A DNA stretch of 48,527 nucleotides from an uncultured Opitutia bacterium (GTDB lineage: Bacteria > Verrucomicrobiota > Verrucomicrobiia > Opitutales > Opitutaceae). Made by a program: the position numbers and the translations under genes. How positions within the stretch are numbered: the stretch's first letter is position 1; each line of letters opens with the position of its first letter. The stretch is taken from the NCBI GenBank assembly GCA_903872505.1, contig CAIQKV010000016.1, forward strand, positions 1 through 48,527. Reading direction: 5' to 3'. This document shows positions 33,101-42,246 of the stretch, piece after piece. The notes below the pieces were generated by a model. That model did no database searches, had not been told where the DNA came from, and saw only the letters and a list, made by a program, of their open reading frames with translations.

Positions 33101-33189
33101 CCTGGGACCAGGAGGCGATTGTCGCGCGCGCCCGGCATTTTTCCTATTCGCAATTCAAGGCGCAACTTGCCTCCCTCCTCTCCGTGTGA
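30139..33189 (+). CDS. AsnB-type amidotransferase fused to a GT4 glycosyltransferase (1016 aa)
   Basis: From the ATG at 30139 the frame encodes 1016 residues. Residues 1-627 are a glutamine-dependent asparagine synthase-like enzyme: Cys2 is the glutaminase nucleophile, RGPDD is at 31-35, VFNGAIYN at 73-80, SGGLDS at 266-271 is the PP-loop, and SGLGGDELFGGY is at 363-374. Residues 628-660 are a Pro/Ala/Arg-rich linker. Residues 661-1016 are a GT-B glycosyltransferase of GT4 type: the start LLLAPEIFASEGG, RLTHADRYKGVDHL, and EGFGLVYLE, the E-x7-E nucleotide-sugar motif. It therefore may both amidate a sugar acid or similar group and transfer a sugar. The frame is continuous. The next gene overlaps its stop (GTGA at 33186-33189). 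It opens the polysaccharide locus. Confidence 0.9.
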   Translation: MCGIAGFISPRDPPEVRTAAVDRMCAAMLHRGPDDGGVTTQGDATIGMRRLAIFDPAHGHQPMATPDGRFHLVFNGAIYNFHALRDELRAAGFAFRTDCDTEVLLTAFAHWGEACLGRLRGMFAFAVWDRRDQSLFLARDAFGIKPLYYRHDDTRLVFASELNALLASGSCAAVIDPVSVADYLGWLAVPAPRTIYRDIFSLRPGECATFRAGRLDIRSHWTFRTIPPAHPVCTTAEEFNRELRARLEDTIRAHVVADVPVGAFLSGGLDSAAVVGLMSRASGARLRTFSIGFDEAGYSEADNAAASARHFGTDHHASVLSGNQVAAEIETLLAALDQPTGDGINTYYASQAARAGGVTVALSGLGGDELFGGYPSFRDVPRLSRWLPVVRRLPAAARALLTARLRRGGVRARKLADFLEYGRTFPELAALQRRVFSESARRSLLSPDVLQAVGPRAPYHPELGALSAELAGAGSFETLSAWELRTYMADVLLRDSDVMSMRHSLELRVPFVDRPLVEWLWRQPAEFKRGGGGAKSALAAAVADLLPPGLAGRRKLGFSLPFAVWMRRELRPFLEEMFSSGSIDRSGLFARQPVQNLWRGFLAGSGPREWSRVWSLAVLMAFANRRTTGASSRNGPGPAAVQVAAPDPAAPPQPARRRARHATLLLAPEIFASEGGIPRMLQLYLKALCELAEPDGTVRLAALNDDTVDSRDLRRCTTDRLDDWEVCLRRKSRFIRASLRMSGGCDRMVCGHVAQLPVALAAKLLHPRLRYYLVAHGIEVWRRFTLPERLALRGAERIFCVSDYTRRELLRHCPLPEGKAVVLPNALDPSFPIFPVPVRHEGPPVILAVTRLTHADRYKGVDHLIEALPAIRAGIPDAILRVVGRGDDLPRLQTLRNRLGLRSAVEFLGYLDDRRLTAEFQACRLFALPSEREGFGLVYLEAMACGRPCLGARAGGAPEVITPETGVLVEFGDVPGIAAAGIAALRRTWDQEAIVARARHFSYSQFKAQLASLLSV

Positions 33190-34043
33190 ACCCGCCTGCT
33201 GATTCCGCCGCCCCGGCCGCCCCTGAACTCGTGCTCGAGGCCGGCCGTGCGGACGTGCATTACTGGCACGACCTCTGGCGCTACCGTGAACTGCTGGGTT
33301 TCCTCGCCTGGCGCGACATCATGGTCCGCTACAAGCAGACCGTGCTCGGCGCCGCCTGGGCCCTGTTGCAGCCGGCCATCACGCTGGTTGTTTTCACCTT
33401 CGTATTCGGCCGGCTCGCCAAGATGCCCGCCGGCGGTTTGACGCCCGAACAATACCCGCTGCTCGTCATGGCCGGCCTGCTGCCGTGGCAGCTGTTTGCC
33501 AACGCCCTCTCCAGCGCCAGCGGCAGCCTCGTCAGCAACACGCACCTCATCTCCAAGGTTTATTTTCCCCGCCTCGTGGTGCCGCTCTCCGCCCTCGCGG
33601 TCGCCCTGATTGACTTCCTGATCGTGGGCCTGCTCTACCTCGGGCTCTGCGCCTGGTGGAGCTTCTGGCCGGACTGGCGCGTGCTGCTGCTGCCGTTGTT
33701 CACCCTGCTCGGGCTGCTCGCCGCCCTCGGCGCGGGCCTGTGGCTCACCGCCCTGACCGTCCGCTTCCGCGACTTCCGCTTCATCGTTCCGTTCCTGCTC
33801 CAGGTCGGCGTGTTTCTTTCACCCGTCGGCTTCAGCACCAGCAATGTCCCCAGCTGGCGGTTCCTGTTCTCCTTCAACCCCATGGTCGCCGTCATCGACG
33901 GCTTCCGCTGGTGCCTGCTGCACGGCGCCCAGCCGTTCTACGTCCCCGGGCTGCTCATCGGTCTGGGGGTCACCGCCGCGCTCCTGGTCAGCGGACTGTG
34001 GTACTTCCGCCGCACCGAGCGCAGCTTTGCCGACGTGATCTAG
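33186..34043 (+). CDS. ABC-2-type polysaccharide export permease (Wzm-like)
   Basis: A 285-residue membrane protein starting at GTG 33186, which overlaps the preceding TGA. After a cytoplasmic N-terminus (LLGFLAWRDIMVRYKQTVLG, a typical ABC-2 exporter segment), about six membrane segments follow: QPAITLVVFTFVFG, LLVMAGLLPWQLFANAL, VPLSALAVALIDFLIVGLLY, LLLPLFTLLGLLAALGAG, IVPFLLQVGVFLSPVGF and YVPGLLIGLGVTAALLVSGL. KVYFPRLVVP and NPMVAVIDGFRW are family-typical. It pairs with the ATPase two bases downstream to export a lipid-linked O-antigen-like polymer across the inner membrane. Confidence 0.92.
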   Translation: MNPPADSAAPAAPELVLEAGRADVHYWHDLWRYRELLGFLAWRDIMVRYKQTVLGAAWALLQPAITLVVFTFVFGRLAKMPAGGLTPEQYPLLVMAGLLPWQLFANALSSASGSLVSNTHLISKVYFPRLVVPLSALAVALIDFLIVGLLYLGLCAWWSFWPDWRVLLLPLFTLLGLLAALGAGLWLTALTVRFRDFRFIVPFLLQVGVFLSPVGFSTSNVPSWRFLFSFNPMVAVIDGFRWCLLHGAQPFYVPGLLIGLGVTAALLVSGLWYFRRTERSFADVI

Positions 34044-34045
34044 CC

Positions 34046-35310
<1,265 letters not shown>

Positions 35311-35314
<4 letters not shown>

Positions 35315-36510
35315 AATTCCGCCATAACCTTGCCCCGCTGAAATTCGCCCGCCGCTGCCTCAACTGGGCCGCCCGGCAGTGCGACACCGCGGTTGGCCGC
35401 CATGGTGAAGTGGTCACCGTGCTCCCGGCCGGCCGGCCCAAGGGCAGCGTCGTGCTCTCCTACCACACCGATCCGTGGATCTATCCGGATTGCCGCGACA
35501 CACATTACCACACCAACCGCTGGGAATGCGGGCTCATCGGCGACACCTTCGTGGAGGCCGGCTACCGGCTCGATGTCGTCGAGCACAGCAACCCCTATTT
35601 CATCCCGCGCGCGGACACGGCCTTTGCCATCGATCTCGAGCAGAACCTCGAGCGCTATGCCCGCGAGGTGCCCACCGGCTGCGTCAAGCTCCACCATGCC
35701 TCCACGACGCACTGGGCGCACTGGAACCACGCCGAGCTCACGCGGCTGCGCGCCATCCAGCAGCGCCGCGGCGTCACGCTCGTGCCGCGCCGCCAGATTC
35801 CCCCCAACCTCGCCCACGAGGTCGCCGACCGCGCCATCATGGTGGGCAACGCCTTCACCGCGGAAAGCTACGCGTTTTCCGGCAAGGCGATGCACCGCAT
35901 CCCCATTTCCACCACCACCCTGGCGGACTGGCCGGCCGGCCGGGATTTCGAGCGCGTCCGGCGGAACTTCATCTGGTTCGGCAGCGTCGGCCTCGCCCAC
36001 AAGGGCCTCGACCTCACGCTGGAGGCGTTTACCCGCATGCCGGAGCTGACCCTGACCGTGGTGGGCGGCATCAACCTCGACCCGGATTTCAAGGCCGCCT
36101 ACCACCGCGAGCTTTACGAGACGCCCAATATCCGCACGCCGGGCTGGATCTCCGCCACCGCCCCGGAATTCATCGCGCTGCTGCGCGAGCAGATTGGCGT
36201 CGTCTACCCCTCGTGCGCGGAGGGCGGCGCCGGTTCCGTCATTGTTTGCATGCATGGCGGACTTATCCCGGTCGTCACCCGCTCCGCCAGCATCGACACG
36301 GGCGACTTCGGCTTCGAGACGCGCTCCGAGCGGATCGAGGACATCATGGAAGCGACGCGCCTCGTCGCCTCCCTGCCCGCGCCCGAGCTCGAGGCACGCG
36401 CCCGGGCGGCGTGGGAACACGCCCGCCGGGTGCACACCCGGGACAATTTCCGCCGCGTCTGGCGCAACTACGCCCGCGACACCCTGCAGCTCCCGCTCGC
36501 GTCGCCATGA
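35311..36510 (+). CDS. Glycosyltransferase, GT4-like (GT-B)
   Basis: A 399-residue protein in an ATGA overlap with the ABC ATPase. The C-terminal half is a GT-B donor domain: NFIWFGSVGLAHKGLDLTLEAF (K binds the nucleotide sugar region), LTVVGGINLDPDF and the late segment VVYPSCAEGGAGSVIVCMHGG, where the usual E-x7-E is replaced by an EGG-type loop. The N-terminal half (YHTDPWIYPDCRDTHYHTNR) is unusual and rich in His/Tyr. Sugar and acceptor unknown. It is presumably cytoplasmic, adding a residue to a lipid-linked glycan before export. The next gene overlaps its stop by an ATGA. Confidence 0.8.
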
Positions 36511-37292
36511 CCCAGCCTGTGCCTTCCCCGTCCTGGTTCGCCCGCGCTGGACGCAACCTTGCCGAAAGGTACCGGATCGTTCGCATCGCCTGCACTCGGC
36601 GCTACATCCACGGGGAGCTTCGGGCCGCGCTGCCCCCCGAGGAGCCGGAGATCGATGGCATTCGCGGAGACCTGCATCCGTTGAGCTTTGCGGACCGCCT
36701 GCCGGCGCCGGCCGGCGCCCTGCCGGATTTCACCGCGCAGCTGGGCCCACCCGGCGCCTTCTCCCCGGCCGGTTTGCCCAACTGGAACTCCGAGCCCTCG
36801 GTCAGTGCCTTCCTGGGCGAACTGGTCCTGCGGCTTCGCGCGGTGACAGTGGTGGAGCTGGGCAGTTTTGTCGGCTGGACCTCGGCGCATCTGGCCCTGG
36901 CCCTGCAGGCGACTGGGGCCGGCCGCCTGCATTGCGTGGAAAGCAATCCCGAGTTCAATGTGGTGGCACGCCGCAATCTCACCCGGCTGAACCTCGCGGA
37001 GCGGGTCGAATTTCACCCGGGCTTCTCGCTTGATCCCGCCGTACTCGCCCAACTGCCGGCGTCCTGCGACCTCGTGTTCATCGACACCTCGCACCAGTAC
37101 GAGGATACGGTGCGGGAAATTGACCTCTACGCCCGCCGGCTGGCTCCCGGCGGCTGTCTGGTCCTGCATGACTCCATCCGTTGGGGCGGCGTGCGGCGGG
37201 CGATCCGCGAAGCGGCGGACCGGTTTCACACGCTGACCTTCGCCACCGAGGAGGGCAATGGCCTGACGGTGCTGCGACCTCGGAAGCAATGA
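36507..37292 (+). CDS. SAM-dependent methyltransferase (Methyltransf_24-like)
   Basis: A 261-residue protein starting at the ATG at 36507 (ATGA overlap). VVELGSFVGWTSAHLALAL is the SAM-binding motif I, LHCVESNPEF supplies the acidic residue, and DLVFIDTSHQYEDTVREIDLY with GGCLVLHDSIRWGGVRRAI matches Methyltransf_24, a group of sugar or polyketide O-methyltransferases. In this locus it most likely methylates a sugar of the exported glycan; such caps can be recognised by a Wzt C-terminal domain. The first 75 residues are unassigned. The next gene overlaps its stop by an ATGA at 37289-37292. Confidence 0.85.
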   Translation: MTQPVPSPSWFARAGRNLAERYRIVRIACTRRYIHGELRAALPPEEPEIDGIRGDLHPLSFADRLPAPAGALPDFTAQLGPPGAFSPAGLPNWNSEPSVSAFLGELVLRLRAVTVVELGSFVGWTSAHLALALQATGAGRLHCVESNPEFNVVARRNLTRLNLAERVEFHPGFSLDPAVLAQLPASCDLVFIDTSHQYEDTVREIDLYARRLAPGGCLVLHDSIRWGGVRRAIREAADRFHTLTFATEEGNGLTVLRPRKQ

Positions 37293-38533
37293 CCGAACCT
37301 ATTCATCCAGCGGAAACTCCGTTGCCTCGCGTGCTGGTCTTCTCCGAGGGTGTCATTTCCCGGTCGCACGGCACGGGCACGATCTTCGAGCGCAACTTCG
37401 CCGCCTATCCCCCGGCCCGGCTCGCCAATTGGTTCATCGGCCAGGCCGAGGATCCCCTGCTGCCCGCGGCCGTGAACCTCAATGCCCACCGCTGGCCGCG
37501 CAGCAACTTCGCCCCGCCCACCACCCTCGCCGCGAAGCTCTGGAACCGCCTCGGCGCGCCCGTCTTTGGCCGCCGCTGGTCCATCCCGGTCAATCGTTCT
37601 GCGCTTGCCGCCGCGGCGCGCCGGCAGGCGGCGGCCTTCGACCTGGTCTACGCCATCGTGCTCACCAAGGAGGGTCTGGACGCACTTGCCGCGGTGCTCG
37701 ACGGCCTTGGGCGGCCGGTGCCTGTGATCCTTCAAATCCAGGATTTCTTTCCCCGCGCCCACTTTGGTTTCTGGCGCGCCCTGCGCCGGCTCGGGCCGCG
37801 CGTGACAGAGGTCTGGGCGGTCGCCCCGTCGATCGCGCAGGCGCTGGTGCCTCACCTCCCGGGCAAGACCGTGCGGGTGGACCCGCTCTTCAACCTAGTG
37901 CTGCCGGAGCCGGCCAAGACGCAGCATCGCGATTTCAGCCCGGACTTCCGCACCGTGGTGCTGGGAAACTTCTGGAATCCCGCGCTGCTGTCCGACCTCC
38001 AGGCCGCGTGGCGGATCTGCCAGCAGCGTCTGCCCGGGTTGCCCGCCATCCGCTGGCACTGCCATCCGGCCGGGGTCGAACGCGTGCGCGTCAGCGGGGT
38101 GACCCCCGGGCCTGAGGTCGAGCCGGCGCCCTTTCTCGGGGGCGACGCGCTGTTCGCCACCCTGCGAAACGCCGATCTCGCGATCATCCCGTTCAGCCGC
38201 GACGACACGCCCCAGTCCGACTACGAACGTTACTCACTACCCTCCCGGATCACGGAACTCGCGGCCATGGGCCTGCCCGTCTTCTGCCTGACCGGCCGCG
38301 GCACCCCACTGTTCGACTATGTCACTGGACACGGGATCGGCGCCTGCGCGCCCTCGGCCGACACCGCCCGCGCGGCGGAGGCACTGCTGCAGCTGATCAC
38401 CGGGCGGGCGGCGCGGGAGCAACTCGGCTTCGCCGCTCGCCGCCATGCAGAGAAATATTTTCCGCTGCAGCCGTTTCAGGAGACCATCGTCCGTCGTTTT
38501 CAGGCGCTCGCTGCCGCGGGCATCGGCCCATGA
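37289..38533 (+). CDS. Glycosyltransferase-like protein
   Basis: A 414-residue protein in an ATGA overlap with the preceding methyltransferase. The start VLVFSEGVISRSHGTGTIFER, a Rossmann-like ILQIQDFFPRAH and a C-terminal part with ADLAIIPFSRDDTPQSDYER, LPSRITELAAMGLPVFCLTG and FDYVTGHGIG resemble a GT-B fold of GT4 type, with the RITELAAMG segment in the usual donor-binding place. The EGG/E-x7-E motif is not obvious, so it is a divergent member. Sugar unknown. It is cytoplasmic, and the next gene overlaps its stop by an ATGA at 38530-38533. Confidence 0.75.
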   Translation: MTEPIHPAETPLPRVLVFSEGVISRSHGTGTIFERNFAAYPPARLANWFIGQAEDPLLPAAVNLNAHRWPRSNFAPPTTLAAKLWNRLGAPVFGRRWSIPVNRSALAAAARRQAAAFDLVYAIVLTKEGLDALAAVLDGLGRPVPVILQIQDFFPRAHFGFWRALRRLGPRVTEVWAVAPSIAQALVPHLPGKTVRVDPLFNLVLPEPAKTQHRDFSPDFRTVVLGNFWNPALLSDLQAAWRICQQRLPGLPAIRWHCHPAGVERVRVSGVTPGPEVEPAPFLGGDALFATLRNADLAIIPFSRDDTPQSDYERYSLPSRITELAAMGLPVFCLTGRGTPLFDYVTGHGIGACAPSADTARAAEALLQLITGRAAREQLGFAARRHAEKYFPLQPFQETIVRRFQALAAAGIGP

Positions 38534-39294
38534 CTCGCATCGTCAAATCGCTCAAGGACACGCTGAATGCCGGGCTCGCCCGCTTTGGCGTCCGCCTCTC
38601 CAGCACCGCCGTGCAGCCCTGGCAGCCGACTCTCGCAGCGGGTCTCCAGCGACTGACCGCGCTTAACTTGCCGCTGCGCACCCTGCTTGATGTCGGCGCG
38701 GCGGATGGCGGCTGGGCCGGCCAGGCCGCCGCCGCGCTCCCGTCTTGCCGGGAACTGTTGCTCGTGGAGGCGCAGGCGTTTCATCGCCCGGCCCTGGCCC
38801 GGTTCCAGTCCGATTGCCCGCACGCCCAGCTTGCGCTGGCGGTGGCCGGCCCGACCTGCGGCGAGGTGAGTTTCGATGCCAACGACCCCTGGGATGGCGT
38901 GGCGTCCCAGCGCCCCCGCACCGGCGGCACGTGGGTCACCCTCCCGCAGACGACCCTCGATCACGAGGTCGCCAGCCGCCGCCTGACCGGTCCTTTCCTC
39001 ATCAAACTCGACGTGCATGGCTACGAGCTGCCGATCCTCGCCGGAGCCACGGCGACCCTGCGCACGACCGAGGCGCTCATCATCGAATGCTACAATTTCG
39101 AGCTGGGGGGCGACGCCCGGCGGTTTCCCGCCTTCTGCCAGCACATGGAAACCCTCGGGTACCGCTGCGCCGACCTATGGGACCCCACCTACGTCGGTCG
39201 TGACAACCTGCTCTGGCAGTTCGACCTCCTGTTCCTGCGCAAGGAATTCGTCGAACGCGGCGACCGGCCGCAGCTGCCCCTCGCTTCCGGCTAG
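38530..39294 (+). CDS. FkbM-family methyltransferase
   Basis: A 254-residue protein in an ATGA overlap. LLDVGAADGGWAGQAAA (52-68) is the SAM motif, LLVEAQAFHRPAL has the acidic residue, and PFLIKLDVHGYELPILAGA is the hallmark FkbM motif (KxDVxGxExxxL). FkbM-type enzymes O-methylate sugars or polyketides; here a sugar of the exported polymer is the likely substrate. It is followed after 17 bases by a GT2 gene, the first break in the chain of overlaps since the ABC permease-ATPase junction. Confidence 0.88.
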   Translation: MTRIVKSLKDTLNAGLARFGVRLSSTAVQPWQPTLAAGLQRLTALNLPLRTLLDVGAADGGWAGQAAAALPSCRELLLVEAQAFHRPALARFQSDCPHAQLALAVAGPTCGEVSFDANDPWDGVASQRPRTGGTWVTLPQTTLDHEVASRRLTGPFLIKLDVHGYELPILAGATATLRTTEALIIECYNFELGGDARRFPAFCQHMETLGYRCADLWDPTYVGRDNLLWQFDLLFLRKEFVERGDRPQLPLASG

Positions 39295-39311
39295 CCTACC
39301 GCCCTCCCACC

Positions 39312-40151
39312 ATGCCCGCCTTCCTCAGCCAGCTCCCTCCGCCCCCGACCGGCCGTGTTGGCTGGCCGTGGACCGAGGAGACATCGCCGGCTGTCTACGC
39401 CACCACGCCCGATCAAGGCTGGCCGAAAATCACCATCGTCTGCCCCTCGTTCCAGCAGGGTGGTTTCATCGAGGAAACCATCCGCTCGGTGTTGCTCCAA
39501 AACTACCCCCGGCTCGAGTTCATCATCATGGACGGCGGCAGCCGCGACGAGACGGCCGGCCTTCTCGAACGCTACGGCCCGTGGCTCACATACTGGGAAT
39601 CGTTGCCGGACCGCGGCCAGTCCCACGCCTTGAACAAGGCCTGCGACCGGGCCACCGGCGAGCTCGTCGGCTGGATCAACTCCGATGACTACTACCTGCC
39701 GGGGGCGTTTGCCGCCGTCGCCCGCAGTTTCCGGCGGCACGGCGCCGCGCTGCTCTACGGGGATGACCAGATCCGCACCGGCGATGCGCCCGGCCTCCGC
39801 TCGCGGCGGCGGCACCAGGTCTGCCGGTTTCAAATCGCGGTCGGCGGCGTCACCCTGCCCAGCCACGCTACGTTCTGGCCGCGCGCGTGGCAGCAGCCCT
39901 TCAACGAGGCGCTGCGTTTCACCATGGATGCCGATTTCTACAAGCGCCTGACGGCTGCCGGGCTGAAACCGCGCCACGTCCCCGGGTACCTCGCCGTGTT
40001 TCGCGAGCACGGTGCGTCGAAGACGGCCACGCTTGACGACATCGCCCGCGCCGAGACGGCGGCCTGGAGCCGCCGCCAGCCCTGGCACACCCACTGGCGC
40101 TGGCGGCTGTCCAACCTGCTCGAACGTCTGCGCCCCGCTCCCCATGTCTGA
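39312..40151 (+). CDS. Family 2 glycosyltransferase
   Basis: A 279-residue GT-A enzyme. ITIVCPSFQQGGFIEETIRS opens the GT2 domain, FIIMDGGSRDETAGLLERY binds nucleotide, and ELVGWINSDDYYLPGAF carries the metal-binding acidic motif. The segment LPSHATFWPRAWQQPFNEAL with TMDADFYKRL is acceptor side. No membrane segment is seen. Donor sugar unknown. The ATG lies 17 bases after the FkbM gene, and its stop overlaps the acyltransferase start by eight bases. Confidence 0.9.
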   Translation: MPAFLSQLPPPPTGRVGWPWTEETSPAVYATTPDQGWPKITIVCPSFQQGGFIEETIRSVLLQNYPRLEFIIMDGGSRDETAGLLERYGPWLTYWESLPDRGQSHALNKACDRATGELVGWINSDDYYLPGAFAAVARSFRRHGAALLYGDDQIRTGDAPGLRSRRRHQVCRFQIAVGGVTLPSHATFWPRAWQQPFNEALRFTMDADFYKRLTAAGLKPRHVPGYLAVFREHGASKTATLDDIARAETAAWSRRQPWHTHWRWRLSNLLERLRPAPHV

Positions 40152-41250
40152 CCGCCCCGGTTCCGCCCGCATCGTCAGCCTGGATGGGCTGCGCGGCTGC
40201 GCCATCGGCGCGGTGCTGCTGCACCACTACGTGCAGCTCAAGCTGCCCCTCACGACGGTGGGCTGGCCCAATTTCCTCAACCACCTGCTGACCCTGTCCT
40301 GGTCCGGCGTGGATCTTTTCTTTGTGCTGTCGGGCTTCCTGATCGGTGGCCTGCTGATCGACCACCGCGAATCGCCCCGGCTGCTCCCGGTCTTCTATCT
40401 GCGTCGCGGGCTTCGCATCCTGCCGCTCTACTACGCGACTTTGCTGGTGCTGTTCGGCTGGCTTCATGTCGGCCGCTACAGCCATCTCCCGGCGTGGACC
40501 TACTTCACGTTCACCAGCAACCACGGGATGGCCTGGTTCGGGACTTGGGACATTGGCGTCCTGTCGGTCATGTGGTCCCTGGGCGTCGAGGAGCAGTTCT
40601 ATCTCGTCGCGCCGTGGGTCATCCGGTGGACCCAGCCCGCGCGGCTACTCCGCGTCCTGCTGATCGTGGTCGCGGTTGCCTGGGTCTGTCGCATTGCCGC
40701 CCGATTGGTCGATCCGACCGGCGCCTCCAGCCGGCTGTTGATGCCCTGCCGGATGGACGATTTCGCCTTCGGCATGATTGCCGCCTGGGCCACCCGCTCC
40801 CCGGCGGCGCGGGCTTGGCTCGAGCGGAACCTGCCGGACTGGTGGGTGCTGTCGCTCATCGCCGCGCCACCGGTCGCGGTCCTGCTTTATCTCCGCGTTC
40901 GCATGGATGAATGGTATCTGCCGCTGTTCGGTTACACCTGCCTCGGGGCCTTTTATGGCACCGTGGTTTACACCGTGGTCGTCCGGCAACCGGCCAGGCT
41001 GGTCGCCCTGTTGAGTTGGGGCCCGCTGGTGAGTCTCGGCCGCCTCTCCTACTTCATCTATCTCTGGCATTCCATTGTCATGGCTTCCGTGGCCCGCCAT
41101 TTCCTGGGCCGGGTCGACTTCCCCCTCGATTCGCTGGCTTCCGTGGGCTTGCTCGCGGTCGCCACGGGGGTCACGTGGGCCCTCGCGTGGATCTCCTGGC
41201 AAATTTTCGAGGGGCCGCTGATCAAGCTGGGGCAGCGCCAGGCGTATTGA
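40144..41250 (+). CDS. Acyltransferase-3 family membrane protein (OafA-like)
   Basis: A 368-residue polytopic protein, about ten membrane segments. RIVSLDGLRGCAIGAVLLHHY at the start contains the family RxxxR-like element and the paired His; SGVDLFFVLSGFLIGGLL follows; MWSLGVEEQFYLVAPW is the third family motif, and SYFIYLWHSIVMASVARHF the last. Such proteins O-acetylate or otherwise acylate surface polysaccharide, moving the acyl group across the membrane. Substrate in the locus: probably the exported glycan. It starts eight bases inside the preceding GT2 gene and is followed after 30 bases by another GT2. Confidence 0.92.
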   Translation: MSDRPGSARIVSLDGLRGCAIGAVLLHHYVQLKLPLTTVGWPNFLNHLLTLSWSGVDLFFVLSGFLIGGLLIDHRESPRLLPVFYLRRGLRILPLYYATLLVLFGWLHVGRYSHLPAWTYFTFTSNHGMAWFGTWDIGVLSVMWSLGVEEQFYLVAPWVIRWTQPARLLRVLLIVVAVAWVCRIAARLVDPTGASSRLLMPCRMDDFAFGMIAAWATRSPAARAWLERNLPDWWVLSLIAAPPVAVLLYLRVRMDEWYLPLFGYTCLGAFYGTVVYTVVVRQPARLVALLSWGPLVSLGRLSYFIYLWHSIVMASVARHFLGRVDFPLDSLASVGLLAVATGVTWALAWISWQIFEGPLIKLGQRQAY

Positions 41251-41280
41251 AACCAGTGTCCAAATCGTGAGATCGCCGCC

Positions 41281-42246
41281 GTGCAACTGACCGTCATCCT
41301 TCCCACCCATAACCCCGACCCGCAGCGGTTGCGCCGCACGCTCCTCGGGTTGCGCGCGCAAACCCTGCCCGTGTCCGAGTGGGAAACGGTGCTGGTGAAC
41401 AACGCTTCAAGCTCCTTTCCCGATCTCGGGTTCCTGGCCGAGTGCGCGCTCGAGAATCTTTCCGTGGTCGATGAGCCCATGCTGGGTTTGACCGAGGCCC
41501 GCCGGCGCGGCTTCGCCGTGGCCCGCGCCGACCTCGCCGTGCTGGTGGATGATGACAACGTGCTTGCGCCCGACTACCTTGAACTGGTGCTGGCGATCTT
41601 TGCCGCGCGACCCCGGCTCGGCACGGCGGGCGGCAGGTCGCTTCCCGAGTTTGAATCCGAACCGCCGCCATGGGCCCGCGAATTCTTTCCCCTCCTCGCG
41701 TTGCGCGATCTGGGTGAGAGCGAAATCGTCGCGCCGGAACTCCGCCCGGCTGGCGCCACGCGCAACGAGTACCCGGCCTGCGCCCCGATCGGCGCCGGCA
41801 TGGCCCTGCGCCGCAGCGCCTGGATGGCGTGGCTCGGGGCGCACCAAGGCGATGGCTCCGCTCCCAGCGACCGTCGGGGCTCTGACCTCACGTCCGGCGG
41901 CGACAACGACATCATGCTCTGCTCGCTCAAGGCCGGCTGGCACACGGGTTATTTCCCGCAGCTTCGCCTCACCCACCTCATCCCGGCGTCACGCCTGAAT
42001 GCCGGTTATCTCGCCCGGCTCAACCGCGGCATCCAGCAATCTTGGATGCAGGTCCTCGCCCGCCACAACGCCAATCCCTGGCCCTCGCTCACTCCCGCCG
42101 GCGCTTGGTTGCGCAAATTCAAGGCCTGGTTCTCCAGCCGCGCCTGGATGTCGCCCGCCGCGCGCATCCGCTGGCAAGGTGCCTGCGGCCATTTTGACGG
42201 CCGGGTTATTCCCGGACCCTCATCCTCCCGTGCCCCGCGATCCTGA
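41281..42246 (+). CDS. Family 2 glycosyltransferase
   Basis: A 321-residue GT-A protein from GTG 41281. LTVILPTHNPDPQRLRRTL begins the GT2 fold, LVNNASSSFPD and DEPMLGLTEARRRGF follow, and ADLAVLVDDDNVLAPDYL holds the acidic metal-binding motif. PACAPIGAGMALRRSAW and GGDNDIMLCSLKAGWHTGYF are typical of a subgroup of such enzymes. Donor and acceptor unknown. Its last 17 bases overlap the next gene, so the tail after about residue 300 may be weakly constrained. Confidence 0.88.
   Translation: MQLTVILPTHNPDPQRLRRTLLGLRAQTLPVSEWETVLVNNASSSFPDLGFLAECALENLSVVDEPMLGLTEARRRGFAVARADLAVLVDDDNVLAPDYLELVLAIFAARPRLGTAGGRSLPEFESEPPPWAREFFPLLALRDLGESEIVAPELRPAGATRNEYPACAPIGAGMALRRSAWMAWLGAHQGDGSAPSDRRGSDLTSGGDNDIMLCSLKAGWHTGYFPQLRLTHLIPASRLNAGYLARLNRGIQQSWMQVLARHNANPWPSLTPAGAWLRKFKAWFSSRAWMSPAARIRWQGACGHFDGRVIPGPSSSRAPRS

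Noticed and set aside
30139..33189. AsnB-GT fusion as a missed stop codon between two genes
   Set aside because: The linker has a normal coding composition and the frame is open throughout; no internal start with a ribosome site precedes the GT part. It remains to be checked in relatives.
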